A stretch of DNA of 64,000 nt from Umezawaea endophytica (GTDB taxonomy: Bacteria; Actinomycetota; Actinomycetes; Mycobacteriales; Pseudonocardiaceae), in NCBI RefSeq assembly GCF_025061645.1, contig NZ_JANYMP010000009.1, forward strand, positions 15,434-79,433. Reading direction: 5' to 3'. Every line of letters begins with the position of its first letter. The stretch's first letter is position 1. Of the stretch, positions 45,101 through 55,540 are shown piece by piece. The notes beneath the pieces were generated by a model. That model made no database searches. It was not told where the DNA came from and saw nothing but the letters and a program-made list of their open reading frames with translations. Both the position numbers and the translations under genes were made by a program.

Positions 45101-46032
45101 GAGCGGGCGAGCGACCGGCCCTGAGGTTTACGGAGCTGACGAAGAGCTTCGGGCACAGCGAGGTCCTGCGCGGCGTCTCCTTCGACGTCGAGCAGGGGGA
45201 GATCCACGCTCTGCTCGGGGTGAACGGGGCGGGCAAGTCGACGCTCATCAAGATTCTTGCCGGAGTCCACCGCCTGGACTCGGGGGTCATCGAGGTGCGC
45301 GGGCGGCGGCTCCCTCCCGGGCACGACCCCGAGGCGGCCCGGACGGCCGGCATCGCCTTCGTGCACCAGGACCTCGGGCTGGTCGAGGACCTCAGCGTCG
45401 CGGACAACGTCGCTCTGCACCTCGGTTTCGAGCAGCGGTTCGGGCTGGTTCGCCGGCGTGCGACGGCGGAACGGGTCGCTCGTGTGCTCGGCGCGGTGGG
45501 CGCGGACTTCTCCCCGGAGCGGCTGGTCGGGTCGCTGTCCAAAGACGAGCAGGTGTTGTGTGCCGTGGCTCGCGCCCTGGCCTTGGAGCCCGGCATCGTC
45601 GTCTTGGACGAGGTCAGCGCCAGTCTTCCCAAACCGGACGTGGAGCGGCTCGCGACGTCGCTGCGCGGCATGCGTCGCAGCGGGGTGGCGTTCATCTACG
45701 TCACGCACCGGCTGGACGAGCTGACCGGGCTGGTCGACCGGGTCACCGTGCTGCGCAACGGGAAGAAGGTGCTCACGGCTCCGATGGCGGAGCTGTCCCA
45801 CGAGGCGCTGGTCAAGAACATCGTCGGTGCCGAGACCATGGCGACCGGGCAGCGTCCCGGGGCGGAGGACCGGTTCCGGCGCGGGGGAGGCGACCCGCAC
45901 CTCGTCGTCCGCGACCTGATCACCCACGAGCTGACCACGCCGATCTCGTTCGACGTCCGCGCCGGGGAGGTGCTGGGCATCTGCAGACTCGTGGGCAGCG
46001 GAACCAGGGAGCTCGCGCAGGTTCGACGATGA
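45097..46032 (+). CDS. Sugar-type ABC transporter ATPase, truncated
   Basis: A 311-aa protein starting as a two-domain carbohydrate ABC ATPase (RbsA/MglA type, normally about 500 aa). The first ATPase domain is complete: Walker A GVNGAGKST (41-49), Walker B VVLDEV (168-173) and a switch His (YVTHRLDEL). The signature reads LSKDEQ (147-152), where LSGGEQ or LSxAEQ is usual. The second domain breaks off after VLGICRLVGSGTRELAQ, and the frame ends overlapping the TetR gene. Permease and binding-protein genes are absent, so import is probably lost. Confidence 0.82.
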   Translation: MRAGERPALRFTELTKSFGHSEVLRGVSFDVEQGEIHALLGVNGAGKSTLIKILAGVHRLDSGVIEVRGRRLPPGHDPEAARTAGIAFVHQDLGLVEDLSVADNVALHLGFEQRFGLVRRRATAERVARVLGAVGADFSPERLVGSLSKDEQVLCAVARALALEPGIVVLDEVSASLPKPDVERLATSLRGMRRSGVAFIYVTHRLDELTGLVDRVTVLRNGKKVLTAPMAELSHEALVKNIVGAETMATGQRPGAEDRFRRGGGDPHLVVRDLITHELTTPISFDVRAGEVLGICRLVGSGTRELAQVRR

Positions 46033-46622
46033 CGAAGACCGCGAAGGGCGCGGCCACCCGTCAGCGGATCGTCGAGGCCGCCGCTGCCGAGATCCGGGAG
46101 CGCGGCACGGTCGTCACCACGCTCGACGACGTGTGCCGCCGGAGTGGGACCGGCAAGAGCCAGATGTTCCACTACTTCCCCCGCGGGCGGGAACAGCTCC
46201 TGCTCGCGGTCACGGAGCTCGAGGCCCGCAACGTCTTCGACGACCAGGAGCCGTATCTCAGTCAGCTCACCTCGCGACAGGCGTGGCGGCAGTGGCGCGA
46301 CGTCGTCGTCGAGACCTGTCGCACTCAGGGCCTGCATTGCCCGCTGGGGGTGCTGATCGCCGACGTGGGCCGGTACAGCCCGGCGGCCCAGGCCGTCGCA
46401 CGACAGCTGATCCGACGATGGCAGGACGCTGTCCGAGCCGGTGTCGAGGCGACGCAGGCGGCCGGTGAGGCCGACCCGCGCATCGATGCCGACCGCTTGG
46501 CCGCCGCGGTGGTCACGGTCATCCAGGGTGGTGTCAGTGTCCTGCTCTCCACTGGTTCCGCGGATCACCTCGAAATCGCCCTGGACATGGTTCTCGGTCC
46601 AATCCTGCGCCCTTTTTCCTGA
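46029..46622 (+). CDS. TetR/AcrR-family regulator
   Basis: A 197-aa TetR-type repressor. The N-terminal helix-turn-helix (about 8-55) contains TRQRIVEAAAAEIRERG and VCRRSGTGKSQMFHYFPRG. The C-terminal ligand domain resembles TetR_C_33-type proteins (CPLGVLIADVG). It overlaps the truncated ABC gene by 4 bp. It may bind CGACTnAGTC before the operon or TGTAC-N6-GTACA before the downstream quinone reductase. Confidence 0.9.
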   Translation: MTKTAKGAATRQRIVEAAAAEIRERGTVVTTLDDVCRRSGTGKSQMFHYFPRGREQLLLAVTELEARNVFDDQEPYLSQLTSRQAWRQWRDVVVETCRTQGLHCPLGVLIADVGRYSPAAQAVARQLIRRWQDAVRAGVEATQAAGEADPRIDADRLAAAVVTVIQGGVSVLLSTGSADHLEIALDMVLGPILRPFS

Positions 46623-46691
46623 ACTCCGGCCTGCCTGATCCGTTGAGACCGGCAATCTTCGCGAGGACTCCGCGAGTCCTCCATCAGGCAT

Positions 46692-46718
46692 GCTCCGAAA
46701 ATCGGAGCGCCGAATTTT
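46692..46718 (+). terminator. Terminator after the TetR gene
   Basis: GCTCCGA and TCGGAGC form a perfect 7-bp stem with an AAA loop, followed by GCCGAA and a T run at 46715-46720. It separates the TetR operon from the quinone reductase gene. Confidence 0.6.
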
Positions 46719-46719
46719 T

Positions 46720-46735
46720 TGTACTTGCTGGTACA
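46720..46735. promoter_or_regulatory. TGTAC-N6-GTACA operator
   Basis: A perfect 5-bp inverted repeat, TGTAC-TTGCTG-GTACA, lies 26 bp upstream of the quinone reductase start. This layout is typical of TetR- or HxlR-type operators. Confidence 0.55.
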
Positions 46736-46760
46736 TTTTGTCTTGCTTACGGTGATTCGC

Positions 46761-47717
46761 ATGAAGGAAATGCTGATCAGTGAAGCTGGCGGTCCCGAGG
46801 TGCTGAAGCTGCGGGAGCGGCCCACTCCCAGTCCGGCGCCGGGAGAAGTTCTCGTCGATGTCCGCGCGGTGGGTGTCAACTTCTTCGACATCGGTATCCG
46901 CCGTGGCGCCTTGGCCGAGGTTCCCGGAATGGAAGCCTCTGGTGTCGTGTCGGAATTGGGTGAGGGCGTCAGCGAGTTCGCGGTGGGCGACCGTGTCGCG
47001 TTCTTGACGATCGACGCCCACGGCAGTTATGCGGAGCAGGTCGCCGTCCCAGTCGATCTCGTCGTGCCGGTCCCGGACGCCATCGACGACGAGACGGCCG
47101 CCGCTCTGCTGCTGCAAGGCCTGACCGCCCACCACCACGCCACCGTGTGCCACCCGGTGCAGCCCGGCGACATCGCGGTCGTGCACGCCGCCGCGGGTGG
47201 CGTCGGTCTGATGCTCATCCAGCTCATCAAGGCACGCGGTGGCACCGTGATCGGTGTGGTGTCCCGACCCGAAAAGGTCGAGATCGCCACCGCGGCCGGT
47301 GCCGACCACGTCGTGGTCTCCACGGGCGACGCCTTCGTCGGTCCGGTCCGGGAACTCACCGATGGCGCAGGAGTGCACGTTGTTTTCGACGGCGCGGGCG
47401 GCCCCACCTTCCAGGCATCGCTGGACGTGCTGCGCACGCACGGCACCATGGTCTTCTACGGCCCTCTCATCGGGGACGTTCCGACCATTGCCATGAACGA
47501 GATCCCGCGCAGCACTCGTCTCACCTACGGCACTCTTCCCGACCACATCAACACACCGGAGAAGCTGCGGAAGTACTCGGCCGAGTTGTTCGCACTTGTC
47601 GAGAAGGGTGAGCTGACCGTCCGGATCGGCGGCCGGTATCCGCTGACCGCGGCTTCCCAGGCGCACCGCGACCTCGAGTCGCGCGCGACCACGGGAAAGC
47701 TGTTGCTGCTGCCCTAG
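46761..47717 (+). CDS. NADPH:quinone reductase-like zinc-less MDR protein
   Basis: A 318-aa medium-chain reductase of the quinone oxidoreductase (QOR) group. It has no zinc ligands. It shows the QOR pattern VGVNFFDIGIRRG, the activation loop LLLQGLTAHHH and the NADPH motif HAAAGGVGLMLIQLIKA. It reduces quinones or enones with NADPH. ATG 46761 directly follows the operator-like site. The SDR gene lies 109 bp downstream, possibly in the same transcript. Confidence 0.92.
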   Translation: MKEMLISEAGGPEVLKLRERPTPSPAPGEVLVDVRAVGVNFFDIGIRRGALAEVPGMEASGVVSELGEGVSEFAVGDRVAFLTIDAHGSYAEQVAVPVDLVVPVPDAIDDETAAALLLQGLTAHHHATVCHPVQPGDIAVVHAAAGGVGLMLIQLIKARGGTVIGVVSRPEKVEIATAAGADHVVVSTGDAFVGPVRELTDGAGVHVVFDGAGGPTFQASLDVLRTHGTMVFYGPLIGDVPTIAMNEIPRSTRLTYGTLPDHINTPEKLRKYSAELFALVEKGELTVRIGGRYPLTAASQAHRDLESRATTGKLLLLP

Positions 47718-47826
47718 CCGGGGATTCGGCAGGTTCATTTCGGTGGTTTCCGCCGGCGATGCGGACCATCGGACACAAGGCCGCCCGTTGACCGTGCGCC
47801 ACGGGCGGCTCGAAGGTAGGAGAACA

Positions 47827-49394
<1,568 letters not shown>

Positions 49395-49474
49395 TCACGA
49401 TCATGCCCTGGAGGTCCAGCGTGCGCGATCGTCACAGCTCAGCATGCCAGTGCAGAGTTCTGACATCCCACAGG

Positions 49475-49815
49475 GTGATCGACTTCGGCATCGCACACGC
49501 GTGGGACGGCACACAGCTCACGCACGCAGGAGCAAGCCTGGGCACGCCCGGCTTCATCGACCCTGAACAGGTGCGCGGGCTGCCGGCCAGGTCACCCGCA
49601 GACGTTTTCGCGCTCGGTGGGGTGGTCGCCTTCGCTTCCACCGGGCAGCCGCCGTTCGGTGAAGGCCCGCCGAGTCGGTGCAGTACCGCGTGGTGCACGA
49701 ACCGCCCGACCTGGCCGGTGTGCCGGAGCAGTTGCGCGATCTCGTGCAGGCGTGCCTGGCCAAGCAACCGGAGCGCAGACCCACCCCAGCGGAGATCATC
49801 GAACGGTGTTTTGTA
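49475..49815 (+). pseudogene. Ser/Thr protein kinase fragment
   Basis: A kinase C-lobe fragment. VIDFGIAHAWDGTQLTHAG contains the DFG motif, then GTPGFIDPEQVRG (activation segment) and SPADVFALGGVVAFASTG. After a frameshift near 49668 it continues as QYRVVHEPPDLAGVPEQL and CLAKQPERRPTPAEIIERC. The N-lobe with the P-loop, the catalytic Lys and HRD is missing. It resembles PknB-type kinases. Confidence 0.8.
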
Positions 49816-50084
49816 CTTGACTCCCTCTGGTGTCCTGTGTGGTCGGCTATAGACAGCGGCTATCGAGCGCGACGGTGATTGGTCTTGGACACCCCGAGAC
49901 CGGCGGATCGACACTGGCACTCGTCACGACGGGAATCGAGGGGTGCCAATGGCCGTGATCGCCGATGTGATGAGGGCGGCGGTGCTGGCCGAGCCGGGCC
50001 GAATTCGCACCGGAGCTCGTCACCGAGCGACTCGCACAGCTCGGCGAGGTGCCACAGCGTGCCGCAGAGCAGGAAGGCGACGTC

Positions 50085-50372
50085 GAAGTTCCTGTGGCAC
50101 CAGCAGATGGCCGCGCTGGCTGACGGGTACCGAAGCTCCGCCCGTCGACCTCAAGAGCTGCGGCCCAGCTCGTGGCGTTGTTCGACGAGCTGGGGCTTGA
50201 GACGTTCACGCTCGGCACCCATGACCGAGGTGCGGTGCCGAGAGACCACATCGTTACCGGCCATCCTGAACGATCCGGCACTACGTGCGCGGCGAGCAGC
50301 ACCTCACCCACTTCCACCCCGACCTCGCCCCGCAGGACACTGACGACGTTCGATCCCCTTCGTCAGGTGGGA
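50085..50372 (+). pseudogene. Alpha/beta hydrolase remnant, paralogue of 52239-53240
   Basis: Short pieces in changing frames match the intact hydrolase. FLWHQQMAALADGYR matches FLWHHQMAALAGSHR. LFDELGLETFTLGTHDRG matches LLDALGIDRFALVTHDRG, with the nucleophile Asp. HYVRGEQHLTHFHPDLAPQD matches HYVRGEQHLHHFHPALSPHD. Several deletions and frameshifts are present. Confidence 0.75.
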
Positions 50373-50451
50373 TGGCCCTGAATCGAGCGGACTCGGAACG
50401 TCGAGTGGTTCAGGCGCACCGCGTACGTGAGCAGTCCGAGGGCTGGAACCC

Positions 50452-51601
50452 TTACGCAGAACCTGGGACTGCCTCGCCGACGCCGAGCAGAAGGCGTCCG
50501 TAGTTTTGTGCCACGACGTAGGAGGTGAACTGAACGTGACGCGAGCCCACGGCGAAGTCCCACCAGAGCCGCTGCAACGGGTTCGTCGTGGTGAAGCCGG
50601 TCACGCCGTGCAGGTCGAGCAGATCGTCGAAGGCGTGACGGCATTCTCGCGTGGCGGAGAGCAGGTCCATCCGCAGGCGCGAGTGGTCGGCTGGGGCAAG
50701 TGGCTCACCAGGCCGCAGTCGGGTGACCGTCTCGGCGATCCGAAGCATGCGGTGTTCGGCGGAGTCACCCGATGGGCGGACTCGGCGAAGTACTGCTGAG
50801 CACCGGGGAACTCCGCCAGGCTGCCGTAGCCGGGTCCCGGAGGCCGACGTCGCTCCAGTACCTCGGCCACCACGTCGAGCGCACCACGCGCCGCTCCGAG
50901 CAGTGTGGCGAACAGGTTCACGGCGATCGCGATGCCCGATGATCCTGCCGCCATGCGGGCCATGTCGAGCACGTGGGAATCCGGGACCATGACATCCGCG
51001 CCGACCAGGTTGTGGCTGCCCGTAGCGCAGATACCGGCTACCTGCCAATCGCGCTCGATCGACAAGCGGTCCGTCGGCACGACCACCACCGCGGGCCGCA
51101 CGGGACGGTCGCCATCGTGCACTTGGACGACGAGCAACGCCCATGTGGCGTGCTCACATCCCGAGGCGTAGCTCCAGCGCCCGCTGACTCGCAGGCCGCC
51201 GGGCACCACAGCGGCCCGGCCCGGCCGCGCACATCACCGCGTCCGGGTCGTCGAAGACCTCCGAGCGCACCCGGCCCGAGAGTACGGTCTGGAGCGCGAT
51301 CTTCGTCTCGGCGGTCGTCGCGACGACCCAGGCCGTGGACGGACATGTCCGGCCGAGCTCGGCCAACACCCGGACCCTCGTCGTGAGGTCCGCGTCCACA
51401 CCGCCGCAATCACGCGGAGCGCTCAGTGCGAAGGCACCCGACGCGCGGACTGCGGTCAAGCCCGTCTCGGTGAGCCGCCTGTCCCGCTCGGCTTGGGCGG
51501 CTTCGGCAGTGAGAGTGCGCGCGGCCGCGATGAGCAATTCGGCGGTTTCGATGACAGCTTCCTCCCAACGTTCGGACAAGATCGTAGACGAGAGCTTCAC
51601 T
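50452..51601 (-). pseudogene. Acyl-CoA dehydrogenase-type flavoprotein, frameshifted
   Basis: Three frames together give a flavoprotein of the acyl-CoA dehydrogenase superfamily, near the HsaA/DszC-like monooxygenases. The N-terminal part (from about 51601) reads LTETGLTAVRASGAFALSAP and then DCGGVDADLTTRVRVLAELG. The middle part (from about 51209) reads SGRWSYASGCEHATWALLVV. The C-terminal part (to 50452) reads LQRLWWDFAVGSRHVQFTSY. Frame breaks lie near 51200 and 50790. The FAD-interacting elements are otherwise preserved. Confidence 0.78.
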
Positions 51602-51955
51602 GGCGATATTGGGCCGATAGCAACGGATGTCAGTGGCCGGTGAGGGTAGCGCGCAGGGTGCCGTCGGTCAGATTCCTCACCCGCACCGGTGTGGGTGAGT
51701 TCGCGAGGCGGGCCACCGGAACCACGTGGCAGAGCCACACGAACGGTTCCGTAGAAGTGCGACGCGCTGCACCAGCAACCACCTGGTGTCGGAAAGGGCG
51801 AACCGCCTGAGGCTCACCACGCCGTGCCGTCAAAAACCGACACCGTAACCAAGGCGGGCTTCGTGTTCCGCCCAACCAGCGCCGTAACAACGGCTAACGA
51901 GACGCCGTTCCGAAAAGGTCCAGTGTGCGACCTCGCCGGAAAGTGCGACGAATTC

Positions 51956-52052
51956 ATGCGATGTGAGTGGGCGATCGCGCGGGCCCCAGGACGAGCCTGA
52001 CGGCGAGCGACGCGACCACCCAGATCGTCGCCGCGGTGGTCACGGCCGACAC
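51956..52052 (-). pseudogene. Possible MgtC/SapB-family fragment
   Basis: The minus strand reads VSAVTTAATIWVVASLAVRL, which resembles the GLTTAATLWV helix of MgtC-type membrane proteins. Only about 30 codons are recognisable. The assignment rests on this one motif. The remaining sequence between 51602 and 52110 shows no recognisable gene. Confidence 0.35.
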
Positions 52053-52110
52053 CTCTGGCAGGTGGTGCTGCCGCAGGCGCTGACAGTTTGTCGATAGCCA
52101 CGGCGGTCCG

Positions 52111-52221
52111 GTGTGGAACGTGCAGCTGGCCGCGGCCAGGATGACGGCGGTGCCGGTCCTGGTGGTGTTCGTGCTGGCGCAGCGGCAGGTCATCGAGGGG
52201 CTGGTGCACATACCGGTGTGA
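52111..52221 (+). pseudogene. Sugar ABC permease C-terminal fragment
   Basis: 37 codons ending at TGA 52221. WNVQLAAARMTAVPVLVVFV followed by LAQRQVIEGL is the last membrane helix and tail of MalG/YcjP-type carbohydrate ABC permeases. Nothing upstream belongs to the same gene. It may be a relic of the same lost importer as the truncated ATPase at 45097, though that ATPase is of the RbsA type. Confidence 0.6.
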
Positions 52222-52238
52222 AGGGATGACGCCCTGGG

Positions 52239-53240
52239 CTACCGGCCCAGCACCTCGCGCAGTACGCCGGTCGTCTCGTCCGGGCTTTCCAGCGGCCAGA
52301 AGTGCCCGCCGGTCACGTAGCGCACGTCGACGCCGGCCGCGTGCGGGATGTGCACGGCGGCGTCGGCGAAGAACTCGCGGGGCTGCGTGCGCGAGTCCCA
52401 GCCCTGGAGCAGGGTGATCGGGCTCCGCCAGCGCGGGATCAGTTCCCGGCGCCGCTCGAGCCACTCCTTGCGGAAGGTGGACGCCATGGCGTAGCGCGGG
52501 ACGGCACGGTCGATCCCAGGGTAGGAGAACTCCTGGATGACGCGGCGCAGGTCCGCTTCGGTGACCGGCAGGCCGCCGACCATGGCATGGGCGCGGATCA
52601 CGAACTGACCGGGATCCGCCAGCATCCCGGTCCACGGGGCTTCCGCGACGAGGTCGTCGTGCGGGGAGAGCGCCGGGTGGAAGTGGTGCAGGTGCTGCTC
52701 GCCGCGGACGTAGTGGCGGACCCGCGTCGGCTGGGCGGCCGCCACGTGGTCGCCCACCACGGTGCCGCGGTCGTGGGTGACCAGCGCGAACCGGTCGATG
52801 CCGAGCGCGTCGAGCAGGTCGACCAGCTGCCGGGCCACGCCCGCCTGCCGGTAGTCGCCCCTGCCCTTCTCCGACTGCCCGTAGCCTTTGAGGTCCACGG
52901 CGATGCAGCGGTGGGAGCCGGCCAGCGCCGCCATCTGGTGGTGCCACAGGAACCACGAGTCGGGCATGCCGTGCAGGAACACCACCGGGTCGCCGGTCCC
53001 GGTCTCGACGTAGTGCCAGCGGACCGTTTCCTGGTCGCCGGGGACCTCGGCGAAGTGGTGGTGGAACGCGACCCCGTCGAGCACCTCGGTGTCGCCTTCG
53101 TGGTCCGCGGGGCGGGGCTGCACGTCGGCGTAGCGCTGCAGGTGCTCGGCCACGAGGGCGTCGGGCGGCAGAAAGTCTTCGATCGCCTGCCGCGCGCGGG
53201 CAGGGAGTTCCGTGTACTGCGGGGTGTCGTTGTCACGCAT
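52239..53240 (-). CDS. Alpha/beta-fold hydrolase, epoxide hydrolase/dehalogenase-like
   Basis: A 333-aa alpha/beta hydrolase. The oxyanion motif HGMPDS is at 90-95. The nucleophile D157 lies in LVTHDRGT, and a C-terminal His lies in GGHFWPLESPD. An Asp nucleophile points to an epoxide hydrolase or haloalkane/haloacetate dehalogenase-like activity. ATG 53240 begins MRDNDTPQYTELP; a longer frame upstream is only the complement of the LysR gene. It is divergent from LysR across a 6+6-bp palindrome that probably controls both. A wrecked paralogue lies 2 kb away. Confidence 0.9.
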   Translation of the reverse strand: MRDNDTPQYTELPARARQAIEDFLPPDALVAEHLQRYADVQPRPADHEGDTEVLDGVAFHHHFAEVPGDQETVRWHYVETGTGDPVVFLHGMPDSWFLWHHQMAALAGSHRCIAVDLKGYGQSEKGRGDYRQAGVARQLVDLLDALGIDRFALVTHDRGTVVGDHVAAAQPTRVRHYVRGEQHLHHFHPALSPHDDLVAEAPWTGMLADPGQFVIRAHAMVGGLPVTEADLRRVIQEFSYPGIDRAVPRYAMASTFRKEWLERRRELIPRWRSPITLLQGWDSRTQPREFFADAAVHIPHAAGVDVRYVTGGHFWPLESPDETTGVLREVLGR

Positions 53241-53283
53241 GAGTCCAGTGCACCGGAGTTCGGTCAGCACGTCCAACGATGTC

Positions 53284-53301
53284 TGCTGATGATCGTCAGC
53301 A
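53284..53301. promoter_or_regulatory. LysR-type operator between divergent genes
   Basis: TGCTGA-N6-TCAGCA is a perfect inverted repeat in the 81-bp gap between the hydrolase and LysR starts. It contains the T-N11-A core typical of LysR-box sequences. It overlaps a possible ATG at 53301, which argues for the GTG at 53322 as the LysR start. Confidence 0.65.
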
Positions 53302-53321
53302 TGGTGAGTGATAATCGCCCC

Positions 53322-54227
53322 GTGGAACTGCGTCACCTCGAACACTTCCTCGCGGTCGCCGACACCGGGAGCTTCACCAGGGCGGCGGCGCGGCTGCACG
53401 TCGTCCAGTCCGGGGTGTCCGCGACAGTCCGGGCCCTGGAACGGGAGCTGGGATCGGAGCTGTTCGACCGCAGCGGCCGGCACGTCACGCTCACGGCGGC
53501 CGGGAAGGCGTTCCAGCCGCGGGCCCAGGACACCCTCGACGCCGCGCGGGCCGCCAAGGACGCGGTCCACCAGGTCCAGGGGGCCCTGCACGGCACCGTG
53601 ACGGTCGGCACGCTGACCGCGATCGACGTCGTCGACCTGCCTGGGCTCCTGGCGGAGCTGCACGCGGAGCACCCCGGCGTCACGGTTCGCCTGCGGGCCG
53701 CCATGACGGGCTCGGCCGGCCTGGCCCAGCACCTGCGCGAGGGTGGGCTAGACGTCGCGTTCCTGGCCCTGCCCGGCCCGCGGCCCTCCGACCTCGACAC
53801 CCGGCTGCTGGCCACCGCGGAGCTGGCCGTCTACGTGCCCGGTTCCCACCCCCTCGCGGGCGAGCACCGGGCGACGCTCGCCCGGCTGGCCGAGTTCCCG
53901 TTCGTGGACACCCCCGTCGGGTTCGGCAGCCGCACCGTCGTAGATCAGGCGTTCGCTGCCGCGGGCGTCGAGCGCGAGGTCACGGTGGAGGTCGCCAACG
54001 TGGCGACGGCGGTCGACTTCGTCCGGGCCGGCCTGGGCATCGCGTTCCTCGCCGACCGCCTGGTGCCCGACTCGAGCGGCCTGCACGTCGTCCAAGTCGC
54101 CGACGCGGACCTGTGCTGGCGGTTGACGGTCGCCACCGTCGCGGCACGCCACCCCAGCGCCGCCACACGGGCGTTCCTCGACCTGCTCCACGAACGGCAC
54201 CCCACGCCGGTGACGCCGCAGGGCTGA
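53322..54227 (+). CDS. LysR-family transcriptional regulator
   Basis: A 301-aa LysR regulator. The winged helix (1-60) contains VELRHLEHFLAVADTGSFTRAAARLHVVQ in normal spacing, and the periplasmic-binding-like effector domain spans about 90-295. GTG 53322 is preferred, since the family usually starts at this position and ATG 53301 lies in the operator. It most likely controls the divergent hydrolase gene and itself. The effector is unknown. Confidence 0.93.
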   Translation: MELRHLEHFLAVADTGSFTRAAARLHVVQSGVSATVRALERELGSELFDRSGRHVTLTAAGKAFQPRAQDTLDAARAAKDAVHQVQGALHGTVTVGTLTAIDVVDLPGLLAELHAEHPGVTVRLRAAMTGSAGLAQHLREGGLDVAFLALPGPRPSDLDTRLLATAELAVYVPGSHPLAGEHRATLARLAEFPFVDTPVGFGSRTVVDQAFAAAGVEREVTVEVANVATAVDFVRAGLGIAFLADRLVPDSSGLHVVQVADADLCWRLTVATVAARHPSAATRAFLDLLHERHPTPVTPQG

Positions 54228-54881
54228 GGGAGGTCGTATCCTCCTCGGCGAGTTCCCCGCTATCGGCGTCAACCCTGGTGAAGCCCCGATTAGGAGGGCA
54301 TACGGCGCGGAGCCAGACGAATGGGTCGTCCTCAGATGGGGAGTTCGCCGGCGTGGTCACCGCGCACGGCCCCGCGGCCACCGTTTTTGCGGTCGGCGAC
54401 CGCGTCCTGGGCGCTGGCGACGTCATTCGCGCCGGCGGCTGGGCGGAACGGGTTGTGGTGGATCACCACCGCGGTGATCTCGCGGCCCCAGCTTTGCGCC
54501 GTCGGCAGCCAGCGACGAATCCCCGGCCGTGGGGCGCGGGCCGCCTGCGCCCGAGTGCCACGATGACACTGCACGGGCTGACGCTGGAAAACCACGAGGA
54601 CGGTCCGCGGCTCGCCGAAAGCGGCAACTCGGGCCGTTTTCGCGATCCACCACAGGACACTCGGCGGCTTCGCCCAGGGCGTCGCGTTGCTGTTCCCGCT
54701 CGCAGTCACCTCGTCGCAACCATCCCGGCGATCACGCTGGCGAAGCCCGCATTCGTCGAGGACGAGCTCGTCCGGTAGCGCCGACTCGCAAACCAAGAGC
54801 GCGACGTCCCCACCTTGCGGGCCGACGCGAGGGGGTCGGCGGAGGCGTGGACGGTGCGGTAACCGGGCCCGCAGACCGGCG
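54228..54881. other. Region holding a quinone reductase relic
   Basis: Between 54262 and about 54430, frames on the plus strand read IGVNPGEAPIRRAYG, then GEFAGVVTAHGPAATVFAVG and DRVLGAG. These are N-terminal pieces of a zinc-less quinone reductase with a deletion and frameshift. From 54430 to 54881 no gene is recognised. Confidence 0.6.
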
Positions 54882-55043
54882 TCAGCTGTAGCCGAACAGG
54901 TTCTGCTGGACGTCCGCCGCGCGGAACAGGTGATCGCGTGACCGCTCGAGCTCACCGCGCAGGCGGACGAGGTCGGCGTCGAGCAGGGATCCTCGCCACT
55001 TGCGGATCTTGCCGGCGATGATGACGGTCTCGACGTTGCACGT
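54882..55043 (-). pseudogene. Amidohydrolase C-terminal fragment
   Basis: The last 50 codons of an amidohydrolase read VETVIIAGKIRKWRGSLLDA, then SRDHLFRAADVQQNLFGYS and stop. The VETVIIAGKxxKxxG motif is the usual C-terminal beta-sandwich strand of cytosine-deaminase/imidazolonepropionase-like enzymes. The catalytic barrel is missing. Confidence 0.7.
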
Positions 55044-55179
55044 TCTGCTGCACCACGGCGTTGAGCCCACTACCCGTGGGCGGTTCGAAGCGGAAGTCGA
55101 AGACCGTCGTCGTAGCGCTGGCGTTCAGCTCCGAGGAGCTCCGCTCCAGGGGTAGGGCATGGGCTACCGGCTGTCCGTA

Positions 55180-55266
55180 GCGACTTCTCTGCGAACGACC
55201 GGCGTACCAGTGGACCAGGATCTCGGTCACATCCGTCACGTCGAACGTTCTCCTCGTCAACCCCAC
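55180..55266 (-). pseudogene. IS21-type transposase N-terminal fragment
   Basis: VTDVTEILVHWYAGRSQR matches the first helix of IS21 IstA-like helix-turn-helix regions. Homology stops after about 20 codons. It sits against the amidohydrolase fragment, suggesting that an IS21 event cut the gene. Confidence 0.5.
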
Positions 55267-55482
55267 TCCCCGGCCATCTGGTGTGAACCCGTGAAGCGTG
55301 CTCCTTCGCGACGACCCGACCCGACCGACACGCCCACCCTCCCGGTGGGGAATTACGCGAGCGTCTCCCTGCGGACCGACATGAGTGAAAACCGCTCCTA
55401 CCTGCGGAAATTCGTGAGCGCTGATCGTGCCAAGCGTCAGGTAGTCGGCCGCGGCAGTTCATGCCGCGCGTACCTGGTGTGT

Positions 55483-55527
55483 TTGACACCGAGGGGGATA
55501 ACGGTTAGATGTTGGGGCTAACGGTTA
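55483..55527 (+). promoter_or_regulatory. PadR promoter with twin direct repeats
   Basis: TTGACA (55483-55488) and TAGATG (55506-55511) have a 17-bp spacer. TAACGGTTA occurs twice (55499-55507 and 55519-55527), exactly 20 bp apart, so both lie on the same DNA face. The first overlaps the -10 region. Binding by PadR would block its own promoter. Confidence 0.65.
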
Positions 55528-55540
55528 TATGGAGGAGCCG

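Noticed and set aside
49949-50000. VIADVMRAAVLAEPGRI, like the start of a medium-chain reductase
   Set aside because: Only about 15 codons match and nothing follows in frame; too short to annotate.
51646-51830. Minus-strand frame with VRVRNLTDGTLRATLTG that looks partly coding
   Set aside because: No family recognised, no start, and it lies among pseudogene debris.
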